A DNA stretch of 51,129 nt from CAZXFH01 sp964640055 (GCA_964640055.1 CAZXFH010000021.1:1-51129); one strand, 5' to 3'. Numbered from the stretch's first letter, positions 1 through 10,162 are shown. Notes: generated by a model not told the origin, from the sequence alone. Translations and numbers: made by a program.

Positions 1-81
1 TAATTTAAGCAGAATATATTCAGGTTTAATCAAAATACCGGACCAAATAGTGAGTTTTTTCTGTTGATTTAAGTTATTCAT
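1..81 (-). CDS. Partial hypothetical gene running off the left edge
   Basis: An ATG at 79-81 on the minus strand opens 27 codons without a stop before the window ends. It begins M-N-N-L-N-Q-Q-K-K-L-T. It starts 7 bases after the stop codon of the sensor kinase, so it would be the next gene of the same operon. No family can be recognised from so few residues. It could be a chance open frame, but the position directly after a kinase fits a response regulator or another two-component partner. Confidence 0.35.
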   Translation of the reverse strand, partial: MNNLNQQKKLTIWSGILIKPEYILLKL

Positions 82-88
82 AAGACCA

Positions 89-2596
89 TTAATTTTGATA
101 ATCAGCGATTTCCGGATTACTTTTGGGTAATTCAATCCAGAAAGTACTACCCTGATTTAGTTTGGATATGACTCCATACCTTCCATTCAGCCGTTGCATG
201 GCTTTTTTAACGACTGCCAGTCCGATACCAGTGCCGGTATAATTTTCAATACCATGTAACCGTTCAAAGACATTAAAGATTTTTTGCTGATGCTTTTTTG
301 CAATACCGATACCATTATCTTTGATCAATAATCGGACCCGGGAATCAATTGCCTGGGTAGTGATTTTTATATAAGGTACTTTCTCCTGTGATACAAATTT
401 CAAGGCATTGCTTAAAAGGTTTTGGATGACCTGTTTCAAGATAAGGGGATGACCCATGACAGAATGTAAAGGGGGGGCAACTACCAGGCGGGCTTTTTTG
501 CTTGCAATCATTTGTTCAAATTGATTAACAACCTCGCTAATCAAATTGGAGAGATTTACTGTTGTAATAGAAATTTCACGGCGGGTCAAACGGCTATATT
601 CCAGGAGGTCTTTGATCAAGGTATCCATTTCCTGGGATACTTTGATGATCCGGTTGATATAATTCTGTCCGGCTTGATCAAGTTGGGTAGCGCAATCTTC
701 CTGTAGTGCAACAGAGAATCCCTCCAAAGCTCGTAAAGGGGCGCGTAAATCGTGTGAGACAGTGTATACAAAGGCTTTCAGCTCCTCATTGACCGCTTGC
801 AGGGTTTGGGTACGCTGGGATACCAATGTTTCCAGCTGCAGGCGGTAAGCTTCAAGTTTATTTTCCGCCTCCTTGCGTTGGGTAATATCTTCGACTGTAC
901 CTTCATAGTAAATTGTTTTACCCTGTTCATCCTTGATAGCCCGGGCACTCTCCCGCACAAACAGGATTTTCCCGTCTTCTCTGTTCCAGGCAGATTCCAG
1001 ACCGACTACTTGTCCTTTTTTCTCAATTTTTTGTTTGAATTCATGACGGGAGTATTGGGGGGTAAATCCGGCTTTTTCCAGGTTCAGGTGGCTTAATTCT
1101 TCAAAGCTGGAATAGCCTATCATATCAATTAGTGTTGGATTGGCCAAAAGTATTTTACCATCGGGAGTGGTCCGGTATAAGCCGATGGCGACATTCTCAA
1201 ACAGGGAGCGGAAGCGTTCCTCACTGGCACGCAGGGCCTGTTCCATTGACCGCTGCTTTGAAATATCCCTTACAATGGCCATCAGGTTATTTCCTGTTTT
1301 TATGAGCAGTTGGTTCAGGGTCACTTCCGTATGGAATTCTTCACCGTTTTTCCGTTGATGGGTCCAGTAAAAGCGTTGGGGTTGTCCCTTAAGGGCAGCG
1401 TTAATATAATTTTGTGCTTTTAGGGAAGAAAGTGTACCATCAGGCTGATAGGCCGGGGAGAAATCCCAGGGTGTAAATCCCAGGATTTCGTCATAGTGTT
1501 CACATCCGTAAATTGTTAATGTTTTGCGGTTACATTTGATAAAATGTTGATCCTTGAGGATGAAAATCGCATCATTGGCATTTTCAAAGAGGGTACGGTA
1601 ACGTTCTTCACTTTTTTCTATCTTCTCGGATATGCGTTTATATTCGGTAATATCACGAATAACTGCCACGGATCCTTGATAAATGTCCTGTTTTATAATT
1701 GGAGAAAGTTTGGCTGAGAAACACATGGGATGATCATGGATGTCAATCCAGTATTCAAGGTCACTGATTGTGCCCACTTTGTTTTTCTCAATCGCCTTGG
1801 TAATTAATACCACCACATGCCTGGGAAGGATAGCAGTATATTTTTTACCAATGAAATTTTCCGGAGCAAGATACAATTTTTCTTTTTCAGGTGCATGATA
1901 GAAGATGATCCGGCCCTGATTGTCAATAACAAAGACAATATCCACCATGGCATTTAGTATGCCACTCAATTTGGTTTCAGAGTGCGCCAGGGCCGCGGCG
2001 ATTGTTTTTCGTTGGCTTATATCCTGACTGACGCACATTACAGCCGGCTTGCCTTGATAAGTTATTGGAGCGAAGGTTGATTCGAGATAAAGGTCAGTGC
2101 CATCCGGTCGGATGATTTTTATTTCCAGAGTGGTGTTTGTTTGTTCCGATCCGATCTGTTCTAACTGTTGTTCCTTAAAAAGGGATAGTGATTCAGAACC
2201 AATGGTAGCCCTAAAGGGTAAATTGATTATTTCTTCCAGTTTGGAGTAACCCAAGACTTTAATGGCTGCCTGATTTGCAAAGACGTATTTATCTTTTTGG
2301 ATGACCATTATGGGATTAGGGTAGGAGTCGATCAGGGTCCGGTATGGCTTTCCGCTATCTTGATGGAGGCGGGTACCGGCTTTCATTTTACAGGTCAGGG
2401 TATATTTCCACATTAGGACAACCAGGAGAATGAGACAAAGTAAACCGATCACCCCGATTATCAAATGTATGGTTTCAAGCTGGGCTAGGAGGGATAAGGG
2501 CACAATGGCATAGCCTGCATATAAAATAAAAACAGATTCGGTTTCCGGAGAATCCAAATTGCCGCTGAAAATTGATTTGAGTAGTAATTTAAACAT
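89..2596 (-). CDS. Multi-PAS membrane sensor histidine kinase
   Basis: This 835-residue protein has two predicted membrane helices within about residues 20-67, then four PAS modules (about 88-200, 205-325, 330-452, 458-578). The HisKA domain carries the phosphoacceptor motif SHDLRAPL, with His near residue 615. The HATPase domain has the N box (QNLLSNALKF), the G1 box (DNGIGI) and the G2 box (GTGIGLAVVKK). Order and length fit phytochrome-like PAS kinases. There is almost no periplasmic loop, so sensing is probably cytosolic or through the PAS domains. No receiver domain is fused; a partner regulator may be the truncated gene after it. The signal is unknown. Confidence 0.93.
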   Translation of the reverse strand: MFKLLLKSIFSGNLDSPETESVFILYAGYAIVPLSLLAQLETIHLIIGVIGLLCLILLVVLMWKYTLTCKMKAGTRLHQDSGKPYRTLIDSYPNPIMVIQKDKYVFANQAAIKVLGYSKLEEIINLPFRATIGSESLSLFKEQQLEQIGSEQTNTTLEIKIIRPDGTDLYLESTFAPITYQGKPAVMCVSQDISQRKTIAAALAHSETKLSGILNAMVDIVFVIDNQGRIIFYHAPEKEKLYLAPENFIGKKYTAILPRHVVVLITKAIEKNKVGTISDLEYWIDIHDHPMCFSAKLSPIIKQDIYQGSVAVIRDITEYKRISEKIEKSEERYRTLFENANDAIFILKDQHFIKCNRKTLTIYGCEHYDEILGFTPWDFSPAYQPDGTLSSLKAQNYINAALKGQPQRFYWTHQRKNGEEFHTEVTLNQLLIKTGNNLMAIVRDISKQRSMEQALRASEERFRSLFENVAIGLYRTTPDGKILLANPTLIDMIGYSSFEELSHLNLEKAGFTPQYSRHEFKQKIEKKGQVVGLESAWNREDGKILFVRESARAIKDEQGKTIYYEGTVEDITQRKEAENKLEAYRLQLETLVSQRTQTLQAVNEELKAFVYTVSHDLRAPLRALEGFSVALQEDCATQLDQAGQNYINRIIKVSQEMDTLIKDLLEYSRLTRREISITTVNLSNLISEVVNQFEQMIASKKARLVVAPPLHSVMGHPLILKQVIQNLLSNALKFVSQEKVPYIKITTQAIDSRVRLLIKDNGIGIAKKHQQKIFNVFERLHGIENYTGTGIGLAVVKKAMQRLNGRYGVISKLNQGSTFWIELPKSNPEIADYQN

Positions 2597-2758
2597 TAAG
2601 TAGCCTGACTATGAAGCTATTGATAAACAAATTTTTATCAAAGGGGCTTCCATTTAGTATTATCGGCAGGATCCTTGCAATTCTTTATATTTTAATTGAT
2701 TGAAAAATTTAAGGTAAAATTCCAAAAATTTAATCCAAACTTAGCGGGCCGAAAATAT

Positions 2759-4576
2759 TTAAGCATCTATTTTCACTTCAGCCGAAAGGTGTTTGAACCA
2801 GAAGTGATAAAGGCCTGTGGAGCAGATTATCAATCCTATCAATAAATAGGCAAACAGGTCCCAGCGTTTCATAACGATCATCATAATGGTCAAAAACAGG
2901 ATCATTTGCCAGGGTATAGCGAACAGGGTAGCAATGATGTCACGGCGGTTTTCCACATTAACCTGATCCATTATTAATTTGGGAATCTTTTGGCGAATGG
3001 GTTGCCAGAAACCAAAGGGGCGGGTGCGTTTGTAAAAGTTGAGCAGGGTTTGCTGTTCAGTTGGCCGGGTGATGAAGGTTCCCAATAGGGTACAGAATAA
3101 TGAAAAACCGCTGACGACCGAGAAGGAGATATATTCGGGAGTCTGTGGCAGGCATAGTTTTTGGGCAATGGCAGCGAACATGCCGCCCAGGGTTCCAAGT
3201 GCAAAGCCATATCCGTTCAGCCGCCACCAATACCAGCGGATTAAGAGAGGAATGATCAGGCCGGCCCCGATACTCATGGTGATCCAGGCCCAAATCTCGT
3301 TGATGTTTCTAACCCCCAGGGTGAGGAAAAGACCAATCAGGACCATTAATATAGAAGCGAGCCGACTCTGCTGCATCAACTGCTTGTCGGTGGCTTTTGG
3401 ATTTAAAAAAGTATGGTAAATGTCTTTTACCCAATATGAAGCCCCCGCATTAATAACCGAATCAAAGGTAGACATAGCGGCTGCCATAAGGCCGGCCACC
3501 AAGAGACCTTTAAGTCCCATGGGCACCAGTTGGTTAATAACAATCGGCAGAACCGCCTCGGGATCCTGGATGATTTGTCCGGTATGAGCCCCAAAACTAA
3601 TGCCCATGATAGCGATAGCTGCCACAAAGGGCCATCTTAAGGAAAGCAGAAAGATCCAGAACATGGATAACAATCCGGCGTCACGGTCGCTGCGTGAGGC
3701 ATAAAAGCGCTGAATCATATAACCACTGGTCCCGGCACTGCCTTCAATGACGGTTTTTATCAGATAAAAAATAATAGCAATCCCAAAAAGACTGTAGACC
3801 GAGTAGGTGGTGGTTTCCGGGATATTAAGCCGCCATTGTGGGAAAAAGTTTGTCCACTGTTCACGGGTGGTTTCTACGGCTATAAAACCACCTTCTTTCA
3901 GTGGCAGGGAAACCGCAAAAGTATCCGGGAGCAGGAAATTTTTCATGGAAATATAACAGATCGTAACGATGGTGATGAAAATGAGCACGCCTTGAAATAC
4001 ATCGGTCCAGACCACGCCGAAGAGACCGCTGGCCACCGTATAGATCATGGCCAAGAAGATCATTAAACTGGCTGCCCAGAATTGCGGTGGTAAACCGAAC
4101 AATGCGGGCAGGCCTAAAAATTCGCCGATAAATTTGCCGGCACCGACTGCAAAATAGGTGACAATGGCGATGGAACTGACAATTACCGAAATGGCCGCGA
4201 TCAGGCGGGCGATTTTGCCTTCACGGGTATTGCCAAAACGGAGTTGCATCCATTCCGCCATAGTCATGACATTAGCTCGTCGGTTCCACTTGCCCATAAA
4301 TATCATTAAAAAGGCCATGATCAGGACAATACCACCGCGAATTTCCACAAAAAATCCCATGGCACCCAGGGCATAGATAAAGGCCGTATTGATCATCGTA
4401 CCGCTGATATCTAGGTTGGATGCCATGCCTGAGGCTCCCAAAACCCACCAGGGCAGGCGCCGATTACCAAGGAAATAGGAGTCAATACCAGCTGATGCCT
4501 TGCGTTGAAAATAGAGCCCGATCATTACCATACCACTGATATAGATAATGACGATAAGATAATCCAGCCATGTCAT
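2759..4576 (-). CDS. Sodium:solute symporter (SSS family)
   Basis: A 605-residue integral membrane protein with about 13-14 hydrophobic helices. The N-terminus (WLDYLIVIIYISGMVMIGLY) and the G-N-R-R-L-P-W-W-V-L-G-A-S segment are typical of the solute:sodium symporter family (SSS, TC 2.A.21), which imports sugars, sialic acid, amino acids and similar compounds with Na+. It lies 9 bases downstream of the AAC(3)-type gene, so the two are probably co-transcribed. The context of glycan enzymes and a ROK-type operator upstream suggests a sugar or amino-sugar substrate. This is inference, since substrate cannot be read from SSS sequences by eye. Confidence 0.92.
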   Translation of the reverse strand: MTWLDYLIVIIYISGMVMIGLYFQRKASAGIDSYFLGNRRLPWWVLGASGMASNLDISGTMINTAFIYALGAMGFFVEIRGGIVLIMAFLMIFMGKWNRRANVMTMAEWMQLRFGNTREGKIARLIAAISVIVSSIAIVTYFAVGAGKFIGEFLGLPALFGLPPQFWAASLMIFLAMIYTVASGLFGVVWTDVFQGVLIFITIVTICYISMKNFLLPDTFAVSLPLKEGGFIAVETTREQWTNFFPQWRLNIPETTTYSVYSLFGIAIIFYLIKTVIEGSAGTSGYMIQRFYASRSDRDAGLLSMFWIFLLSLRWPFVAAIAIMGISFGAHTGQIIQDPEAVLPIVINQLVPMGLKGLLVAGLMAAAMSTFDSVINAGASYWVKDIYHTFLNPKATDKQLMQQSRLASILMVLIGLFLTLGVRNINEIWAWITMSIGAGLIIPLLIRWYWWRLNGYGFALGTLGGMFAAIAQKLCLPQTPEYISFSVVSGFSLFCTLLGTFITRPTEQQTLLNFYKRTRPFGFWQPIRQKIPKLIMDQVNVENRRDIIATLFAIPWQMILFLTIMMIVMKRWDLFAYLLIGLIICSTGLYHFWFKHLSAEVKIDA

Positions 4577-4585
4577 ACTATTTTT

Positions 4586-5431
4586 TCAATCCTTTTTTGA
4601 TTCCAAGGCTTTAATCGTATCTTGGTAAGCACTGCGCCGCGCCTGACAGGCCGGACAGCTTTTTCCAGGGCATAAGAGTTTATGGGGATATTTTCGGAAG
4701 TAGGGGATACCAGCAGCATACAATAATTTCACAGGGATAAAATAATAAGTCAGTTCCCGGAAAGTTTTTTTGGAAATTAGATTTTGATGGATTAAATATT
4801 GTTCAAAATGGGTAAAAGACCGGGCACATCCGGGGATCTGCTTTAATTTTTGCTCGCCATGTACAGATACCCCTGTTTTTTCGACATGCATATAATCCCA
4901 GGGAGAGTAATCGTGCCAGGGAACCGGTGCTTTGACTTCCAGATAGTGAAGATAACTCAGGCTGGAAAAATCGGCACCCAACAGGAGGATAAAAGTATTA
5001 GGTTGCGCCGTTAACCAGTCCAGAACACTATTTTTGCCCAGCGGGCTTTGCGGGGCATTATCAGACGAGATATGGTGACATATTTCACCCCATAGTGCAA
5101 AAGAATGCGTCGGGGAAGCGGTACGGACTACAGCTGGCATTTTCCGGAATACTTCGCTGACGGCACCGACTTTACTGGGACTCTGGATGGGATCGTAAAC
5201 ATCATGATACCCCTGACTTTTTTTAAAACAATAGGTAAAGGTCGGCATAATGAGGGAACCCGCCGGGGTTATTATGGCTTGTAAAGCAGCCAGCATATCC
5301 TTAATGCGGGTATGCGGGAAGGCTTTGCGGATTTGCCGAAAAGCACTATGCAGCATCACATGCTGTCCTTTCTGTAGTTCTACAGTTTTAAAGAAATCAG
5401 GATATGCAGCTACTAAATTCCTGGATGGCAT
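4586..5431 (-). CDS. AAC(3)-family N-acetyltransferase
   Basis: The 281-residue protein matches the antibiotic/aminoglycoside 3-N-acetyltransferase fold (PF02522). Visible landmarks are an N-terminal Q-K-G-Q-H-V-M-L-H-S-A, the M-P-T-F-T-Y stretch, R-T-A-S-P-T-H-S-F-A-L-W-G, and L-L-L-G-A-D-F-S-S followed by H-Y-L-E. Family members transfer acetyl from acetyl-CoA to an amino group of an amino sugar or similar amine. A cysteine-rich C-terminus (C-P-G-K-S-C-P-A-C, about residues 255-263) is unusual and could bind a metal. The gene heads an operon with the SSS symporter, so acetylation of an imported amino sugar is more plausible than antibiotic resistance. Confidence 0.85.
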   Translation of the reverse strand: MPSRNLVAAYPDFFKTVELQKGQHVMLHSAFRQIRKAFPHTRIKDMLAALQAIITPAGSLIMPTFTYCFKKSQGYHDVYDPIQSPSKVGAVSEVFRKMPAVVRTASPTHSFALWGEICHHISSDNAPQSPLGKNSVLDWLTAQPNTFILLLGADFSSLSYLHYLEVKAPVPWHDYSPWDYMHVEKTGVSVHGEQKLKQIPGCARSFTHFEQYLIHQNLISKKTFRELTYYFIPVKLLYAAGIPYFRKYPHKLLCPGKSCPACQARRSAYQDTIKALESKKD

Positions 5432-5452
5432 AAGGCTCTAATTAGTTCTCAA

Positions 5453-5469
5453 TTTAAACTAACTGAATT
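5453..5469 (-). promoter_or_regulatory. Putative ROK-type operator upstream of the AAC(3)/SSS operon
   Basis: Read on the minus strand, this site contains AGTTAGTTTA (5455-5464). It differs at one base from the AGTTAGTTAA core seen exactly at three other promoter regions in the window. It lies about 25-35 bases upstream of the acetyltransferase start, where a repressor would block transcription. Assignment to the local ROK regulator is inference. Confidence 0.45.
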
Positions 5470-5598
5470 TACAAGAAGGAACTTGATTAAAATAGAAAAA
5501 AGTCAACCGGATCAGGGCTGGTTCATGTTTTAAGCGTGGATATTTAGTTGATATTTATTTTTAAAAGGAGTATGCTATCAGGGAGTTTGTAAAGGATT

Positions 5599-5608
5599 TT
5601 AACTAATT
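5599..5608 (-). promoter_or_regulatory. Putative ROK-type half operator upstream of the phosphodiester glycosidase/GH38 unit
   Basis: On the minus strand the site reads AATTAGTTAA, one base away from the shared AGTTAGTTAA core. It lies 19 bases upstream of the start at 5627, in the intergenic region shared with the divergent acetyltransferase operon. It is weaker than the sites at 10167, 17502 and 21010. Confidence 0.35.
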
Positions 5609-5626
5609 TAGCAAAGGTACAGAAAA

Positions 5627-7291
5627 ATGCGCAAATCGATTCGTTTTTTGATCCTGGGAATAGTCACCCTGAATATGTTATCCGCACAAACGGGTATCAA
5701 TTGGACTGATGTTACGGATCAATATGGTTCTTTACCGGATAGTGTCGCTCTGTTCAAAGGCCGGCGGGATAACCCGGCCCTTGATATCTATTATCTGCAG
5801 ATTGATCTGGATAATGAAGCTCTGGGCGTGCGCTCTTATATTACCACGAATACGGCCAATGTGAAAATACTGACGCAGCGTTTTGGCACCTATGCTGCGG
5901 TTAATGGGGGTTTTTTCGGGGGATCCATTTCCTATGCTGCCGTAATTTATCCGGAAGCAGTTAAAGCCCGGAATGTGGACGCAGTGACCCGTAACAGCAA
6001 AAGTTATCCGGTGATTCGCAGCCTGTTTAGTCTTTCTAAAACATTTGAACCCTCGGTGGACTGGATCTATCATTTTGGGGGAACGGCTGCTTCGATCTAC
6101 TCCTTTGACGCTCCGTTGAACTATTCTTACCAGGATCCTGATCCTTTATCAGCACCCAGTAGTGCTGCAGGGACGCCCATGCATGATCTATTGGTCGGTA
6201 TTGGAGGGGGGCCAACTTTGGTAAAAGGAGGTGCAGCTCAGATTACATATAATGAAGAAATATTCTGGGGTTCCGGAGTGGGTCTGTCCAATAATGACCC
6301 CCGTACTGCAGTAGGATATACCGCTAATAATGAGGTAATCCTGCTGGTGGCGGACGGACGTCAAACCAGCAGTGAGGGGGTGAGTCTCACCGAATTGGCA
6401 GAGATTATGATCAGCCTGGGATGTGAAGAAGCCATGAATCTGGATGGCGGGGGCTCGACCCAGATGGCGGTGCCGGGCGCTTTTATCAACAGTCCTTCAG
6501 AATACCGGTCAGTTCCCACAATATTGGCCCTGGTGAACCGGGATTCGATCGATGGGGGCGAAGAGACCGGCTATGAGCATATCATCGATACCGGAGATGA
6601 CTTTTGTGAATTGATTGGTGGCGGCTGGTTTCCAACGGCTAATGAAGGGTACTGGGGCTCAACTTCATCCATGTTGAATACCATAGGCAATGGCGACAAG
6701 CAGGCCATCTTTCATATTTCATTGAACAATTCCGTGACTTGCGAAGTCTTTGCTTGGTGGGTGGCCCATTCTAATCGATGTAAAGATACTCCCTATGTCA
6801 TTGTGCACGCCAACGGCCGCGATACAATTCGTGTTGATCAAACCAGTAATCATGCGGTCTGGAATTCTCTGGGCTCCTATACTTTCTCGAGCGACCCGGA
6901 CCAGGCGGTCATTGTTTCCAATCAGGCGACTTCTGGCACTTATGTCGTGGCTGATGCCATTCGCCTCTTAAGCCCGGATTCCATCGATGTGGTTACGGAT
7001 ATTGATGAGCAACTGCAGCTTATAGAAGAATTTTCAGTATTAGGGAATTATCCCAATCCATTTAATGCCCGGACCCAGATTTACTTCCGGATAACCAGGA
7101 GTTCAAAGATCAGTTTACTGATCTACAATTTAAGGGGACAGCTGATGGATCAGTTGATGCGTGACCAGCGGTATCCCCAGGGAACCTATCGTCTTCAATA
7201 TCACCCTCATGATTTAGCTTCCGGAGTTTATCTGTGTCAGTTGAAAACCGAGTATGGTGTATTTATTAATAAAATGCTATTATTGAAATAA
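5627..7291 (+). CDS. Secreted phosphodiester glycosidase (NAGPA domain) with golvesin-like and T9SS domains
   Basis: The 554-residue protein begins with a signal peptide (MRKSIRFLILGIVTLNMLSA). The phosphodiester glycosidase domain (PF09992, the family of the lysosomal uncovering enzyme NAGPA) shows A-V-N-G-G-F-F near residue 90, V-A-D-G-R near 240 and the catalytic-region motif N-L-D-G-G-G-S-T near 270. A golvesin C-terminal-like module follows (about 324-450, W..lG.Y.F and V-V-A-D-A-I). The last 80 residues are a T9SS sorting domain with N-Y-P-N-P-F-N. Family enzymes release a sugar attached through its anomeric carbon to a phosphodiester. The protein should act at or outside the cell surface. 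The mannosidase gene follows after 24 bases, so the two are probably co-transcribed. Confidence 0.88.
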   Translation: MRKSIRFLILGIVTLNMLSAQTGINWTDVTDQYGSLPDSVALFKGRRDNPALDIYYLQIDLDNEALGVRSYITTNTANVKILTQRFGTYAAVNGGFFGGSISYAAVIYPEAVKARNVDAVTRNSKSYPVIRSLFSLSKTFEPSVDWIYHFGGTAASIYSFDAPLNYSYQDPDPLSAPSSAAGTPMHDLLVGIGGGPTLVKGGAAQITYNEEIFWGSGVGLSNNDPRTAVGYTANNEVILLVADGRQTSSEGVSLTELAEIMISLGCEEAMNLDGGGSTQMAVPGAFINSPSEYRSVPTILALVNRDSIDGGEETGYEHIIDTGDDFCELIGGGWFPTANEGYWGSTSSMLNTIGNGDKQAIFHISLNNSVTCEVFAWWVAHSNRCKDTPYVIVHANGRDTIRVDQTSNHAVWNSLGSYTFSSDPDQAVIVSNQATSGTYVVADAIRLLSPDSIDVVTDIDEQLQLIEEFSVLGNYPNPFNARTQIYFRITRSSKISLLIYNLRGQLMDQLMRDQRYPQGTYRLQYHPHDLASGVYLCQLKTEYGVFINKMLLLK

Positions 7292-7315
7292 ATCGATTTA
7301 TCATTTGAGGCCTGC

Positions 7316-10057
7316 TTGCCAAAATATAAGTTTCATGTAATTTCCAACACCCACTGGGATCGCGAGTGGCGGTATCCCTTTCAAAAGAACCGTCAGCGTC
7401 TGGTGGAGATGATCGACCGGGTCCTGGATATTTTAGATCAATATCCGGATTACCGTGCTTTTCATCTGGACAGCCAGACGGTTGTGCTGCAGGATTATCT
7501 AGAGATCCGACCCCAAAGACGCGCTGATTTGGAAAAATTTATCAAGGAACGCCGCTTATTAGTGGGTCCGTGGTATATTTTACCAGAAGAATTCCAGGTT
7601 GGCGGAGAATCATTGATTCGTAATCTTTTAAAGGGCTTCCGCAGTAGTCAGGAATTCGGTCATACCATGCAGGTTGGCTATACCCCATTTAGCTGGGGGC
7701 AGATCTCGCAGCTGCCTCAGATTTACAAAGGTTTCGGGATTGATGTGATCATGTTCTACCGGGGCATTAATAGTCTGGACAGCCCCAAGGCGGAATTCAT
7801 CTGGGAAGGGGCGGATGGAACCCGGGCGCTGGCCTCCCGTTTTTCGACCTGGCCGCGCTATAATTTTTATTTTTATATTTACCGACCGGTTGTTCATAAT
7901 GAACAGCCGGAGGATATTGAAGCCCAATGGGACCGGGTTGGGACTCCTTTTCACTTTAGTGACCAAGAACTGGTTTCTGAAGATTATGCGTTAATCCGTC
8001 AGGCCGATCATTATTATCCGGAAAATCTGAAACCAGCCGTACGGAAGATAATAGACGATCAGGTTAAGGATTTTACCACCCGTCATATTTTTTGGGCGCA
8101 GGGGCATGATACCAGTGGACCCAATCCCAAAGTGGTCCGCATTATTAAAGAAATCAATCAGTTTCTAGAATCAGGTAAGGTGGTGCACAGTACGCTGGAG
8201 GAATATGCTGTCGATCTGAAAGAAGCAGTCGATTGGGAAAAGCTGCAAGTGGTAAAAGGCGAGTGCCGCAGTGCTCAATATGATCAGCGTTCCAGTAATC
8301 TATATGGCTATACCACTTCTGCCCGCATGTATATCAAGCAGGAAAATTTCAGAGCAGAAAAGTGGTTGCAGTATTATGCTGAACCCCTCTATAATATCGC
8401 GTGTGTGTTCGGTATGGAAGGCGAGGATCAATCGTTGGCGCGAGCCTGGGAACTGTTGTTACAGAATTCAGCCCATGATTCGATCGGTGGATGCAGCCTG
8501 GACGAGATCCATATTGATGGTATGAACCGGTATAAGCAGTGTCAGGAAATTGCCCGCTCTGTTTTTGACCGGTCCGTGCAATATATCCTGCAGCAGACTG
8601 ACCTGCCCGGAGAACTCAATCTGGTGGTCTTGAATCCATTATCTTACCAACGTGAAGAACTGGTGGAAGCCTGGATTGATATCCCTGAGGACTGGGATAC
8701 CGGCAATATCCGGATTTTGGATGACGATCAGGTTGTTAAAATGAAAATCATGAATATTATAGACCAAAAACCGATTCTGAAACGACTCATTAACCGGCCG
8801 ATGTATTTTGACATGCACCGCTACCAGGTGCTGTTATACGTCAAAGAGATTCCTGCCATGGGCTATAAAGTTTTGACCATAAAGCCTGCTAAAACACCGT
8901 TAAACTCCCAAAAAAATCAAAGCAAAACAGACTCCGGATTGCCCCAATTGGAAAATCAATATCTAAAAGTGAATCTGAATGCCAATGGCACTCTCAGGAT
9001 ATATGATAAACTGAATCAGACAGCGTATGATAATCTGGGCTATTTTTATGATGAGGGCGAAGCCGGTCACGCCTGGGTGCATGAACCGGTAGAGCCCTTT
9101 AGCACCACCCTGACAGCCAGACCGGAAATTCAGGTGGTTCAAGCGAATGACTTGCGAAAAATTGTACAGGTCAAGTATCGGCTTGAACTCCCTAAAAATC
9201 TAAAGGAACGCCACAAAAAAGATCCGGAGACCGTTCCGGTTCCGATCATTGTGAACATTATTTTAAATCAAAATGCACGCCAGGTAGAGTTGCAGGTAAA
9301 GTTAAATAATCAGGCTGAATCTCATCGTCTGCGCCTCATGTTTCCCACCGGTTTAGAGGCGCAATATTCCTATGGTGAAGGTCAATTTGATGTGGTCGCC
9401 CGGAAAGTGGCCCATTCCGATACCAGGGATTGGGTCGAACAACCGATGTATGATTATCCCATGCACCATTTTGTGGACCTCCATGACGGTCACAAGGGAG
9501 CCGCTATCCTGGTGGAAGGATTGAAAGAATATGAGGTCCTTGACAATGCTCAAAAGACGATTGCGATCAGCTTATTGCGTTCTTTCAATTACCGGATCCC
9601 GGTGGCCTCAATGCAGGATTATAGTCATCATAAGGGAACCCAATGTTTGGGTGAACACCATTATCGGCTGGCTTTTTATCCCCATAGGGGTGATTGGCAA
9701 GAGGGCCAGGTTTTCAGGGAAGCTATGCTTTTTAATTATGAACCCCGCTTGATCCAGACCGGAAAGGGACAAGGGAAAATTGACCGGGAGACCAGTTTTA
9801 TCTCGATCGAGCCGGAGGAAATCAGTATTAGTGCATTTAAGAAGACAGAAGATGGGCAAGGTTGTATCCTGCGTTTATTCAATCCCGGCCAACAGGCAGT
9901 GAAAGCAAAGGTCAGTTTTGGATTCAATATTGCGGCAGTATTTGAAACCGACCTGCAGGAAAAGCGAGTTAATAAGATCTCTATAATTAACTCCCAAAAG
10001 ATCGCCATAATATTAGGACCTAAAAAAATCAAAACCTATCAAGTCATTCCCGGATAG
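7316..10057 (+). CDS. GH38 alpha-mannosidase
   Basis: The 913-residue protein is a typical bacterial glycoside hydrolase family 38 enzyme, which removes alpha-linked mannose using a zinc ion. The N-terminus carries the metal-binding motif N-T-H-W-D-R-E-W (His and Asp near residues 12-14). The domain also shows S-W-G-Q-I-S-Q-L-P-Q-I, F-Y-R-G-I-N near residue 147 with a following E-F-I-W-E-G-A-D-G, and W-A-Q-G-H-D. There is no signal peptide, so it is probably cytoplasmic and acts on imported oligosaccharides. The start is a TTG with TGAGG about 5 bases upstream; an in-frame ATG early enough to preserve H-W-D is absent. It is 24 bases after the secreted phosphodiester glycosidase gene. Confidence 0.93.
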   Translation: MPKYKFHVISNTHWDREWRYPFQKNRQRLVEMIDRVLDILDQYPDYRAFHLDSQTVVLQDYLEIRPQRRADLEKFIKERRLLVGPWYILPEEFQVGGESLIRNLLKGFRSSQEFGHTMQVGYTPFSWGQISQLPQIYKGFGIDVIMFYRGINSLDSPKAEFIWEGADGTRALASRFSTWPRYNFYFYIYRPVVHNEQPEDIEAQWDRVGTPFHFSDQELVSEDYALIRQADHYYPENLKPAVRKIIDDQVKDFTTRHIFWAQGHDTSGPNPKVVRIIKEINQFLESGKVVHSTLEEYAVDLKEAVDWEKLQVVKGECRSAQYDQRSSNLYGYTTSARMYIKQENFRAEKWLQYYAEPLYNIACVFGMEGEDQSLARAWELLLQNSAHDSIGGCSLDEIHIDGMNRYKQCQEIARSVFDRSVQYILQQTDLPGELNLVVLNPLSYQREELVEAWIDIPEDWDTGNIRILDDDQVVKMKIMNIIDQKPILKRLINRPMYFDMHRYQVLLYVKEIPAMGYKVLTIKPAKTPLNSQKNQSKTDSGLPQLENQYLKVNLNANGTLRIYDKLNQTAYDNLGYFYDEGEAGHAWVHEPVEPFSTTLTARPEIQVVQANDLRKIVQVKYRLELPKNLKERHKKDPETVPVPIIVNIILNQNARQVELQVKLNNQAESHRLRLMFPTGLEAQYSYGEGQFDVVARKVAHSDTRDWVEQPMYDYPMHHFVDLHDGHKGAAILVEGLKEYEVLDNAQKTIAISLLRSFNYRIPVASMQDYSHHKGTQCLGEHHYRLAFYPHRGDWQEGQVFREAMLFNYEPRLIQTGKGQGKIDRETSFISIEPEEISISAFKKTEDGQGCILRLFNPGQQAVKAKVSFGFNIAAVFETDLQEKRVNKISIINSQKIAIILGPKKIKTYQVIPG

Positions 10058-10162
10058 AAATATATATCATATTGATAAAATAGTAACTTACATCAAATTA
10101 TAATATTAGTGATATTACTTGCAAAAGTTAGCAGTGTATTTTAACTTAAGAAGTGAGTAAGG

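Noticed and set aside
4586..5431. Aminoglycoside resistance gene
   Set aside because: The fold matches AAC(3), but operon context with a symporter and glycan operator argues for amino-sugar metabolism.
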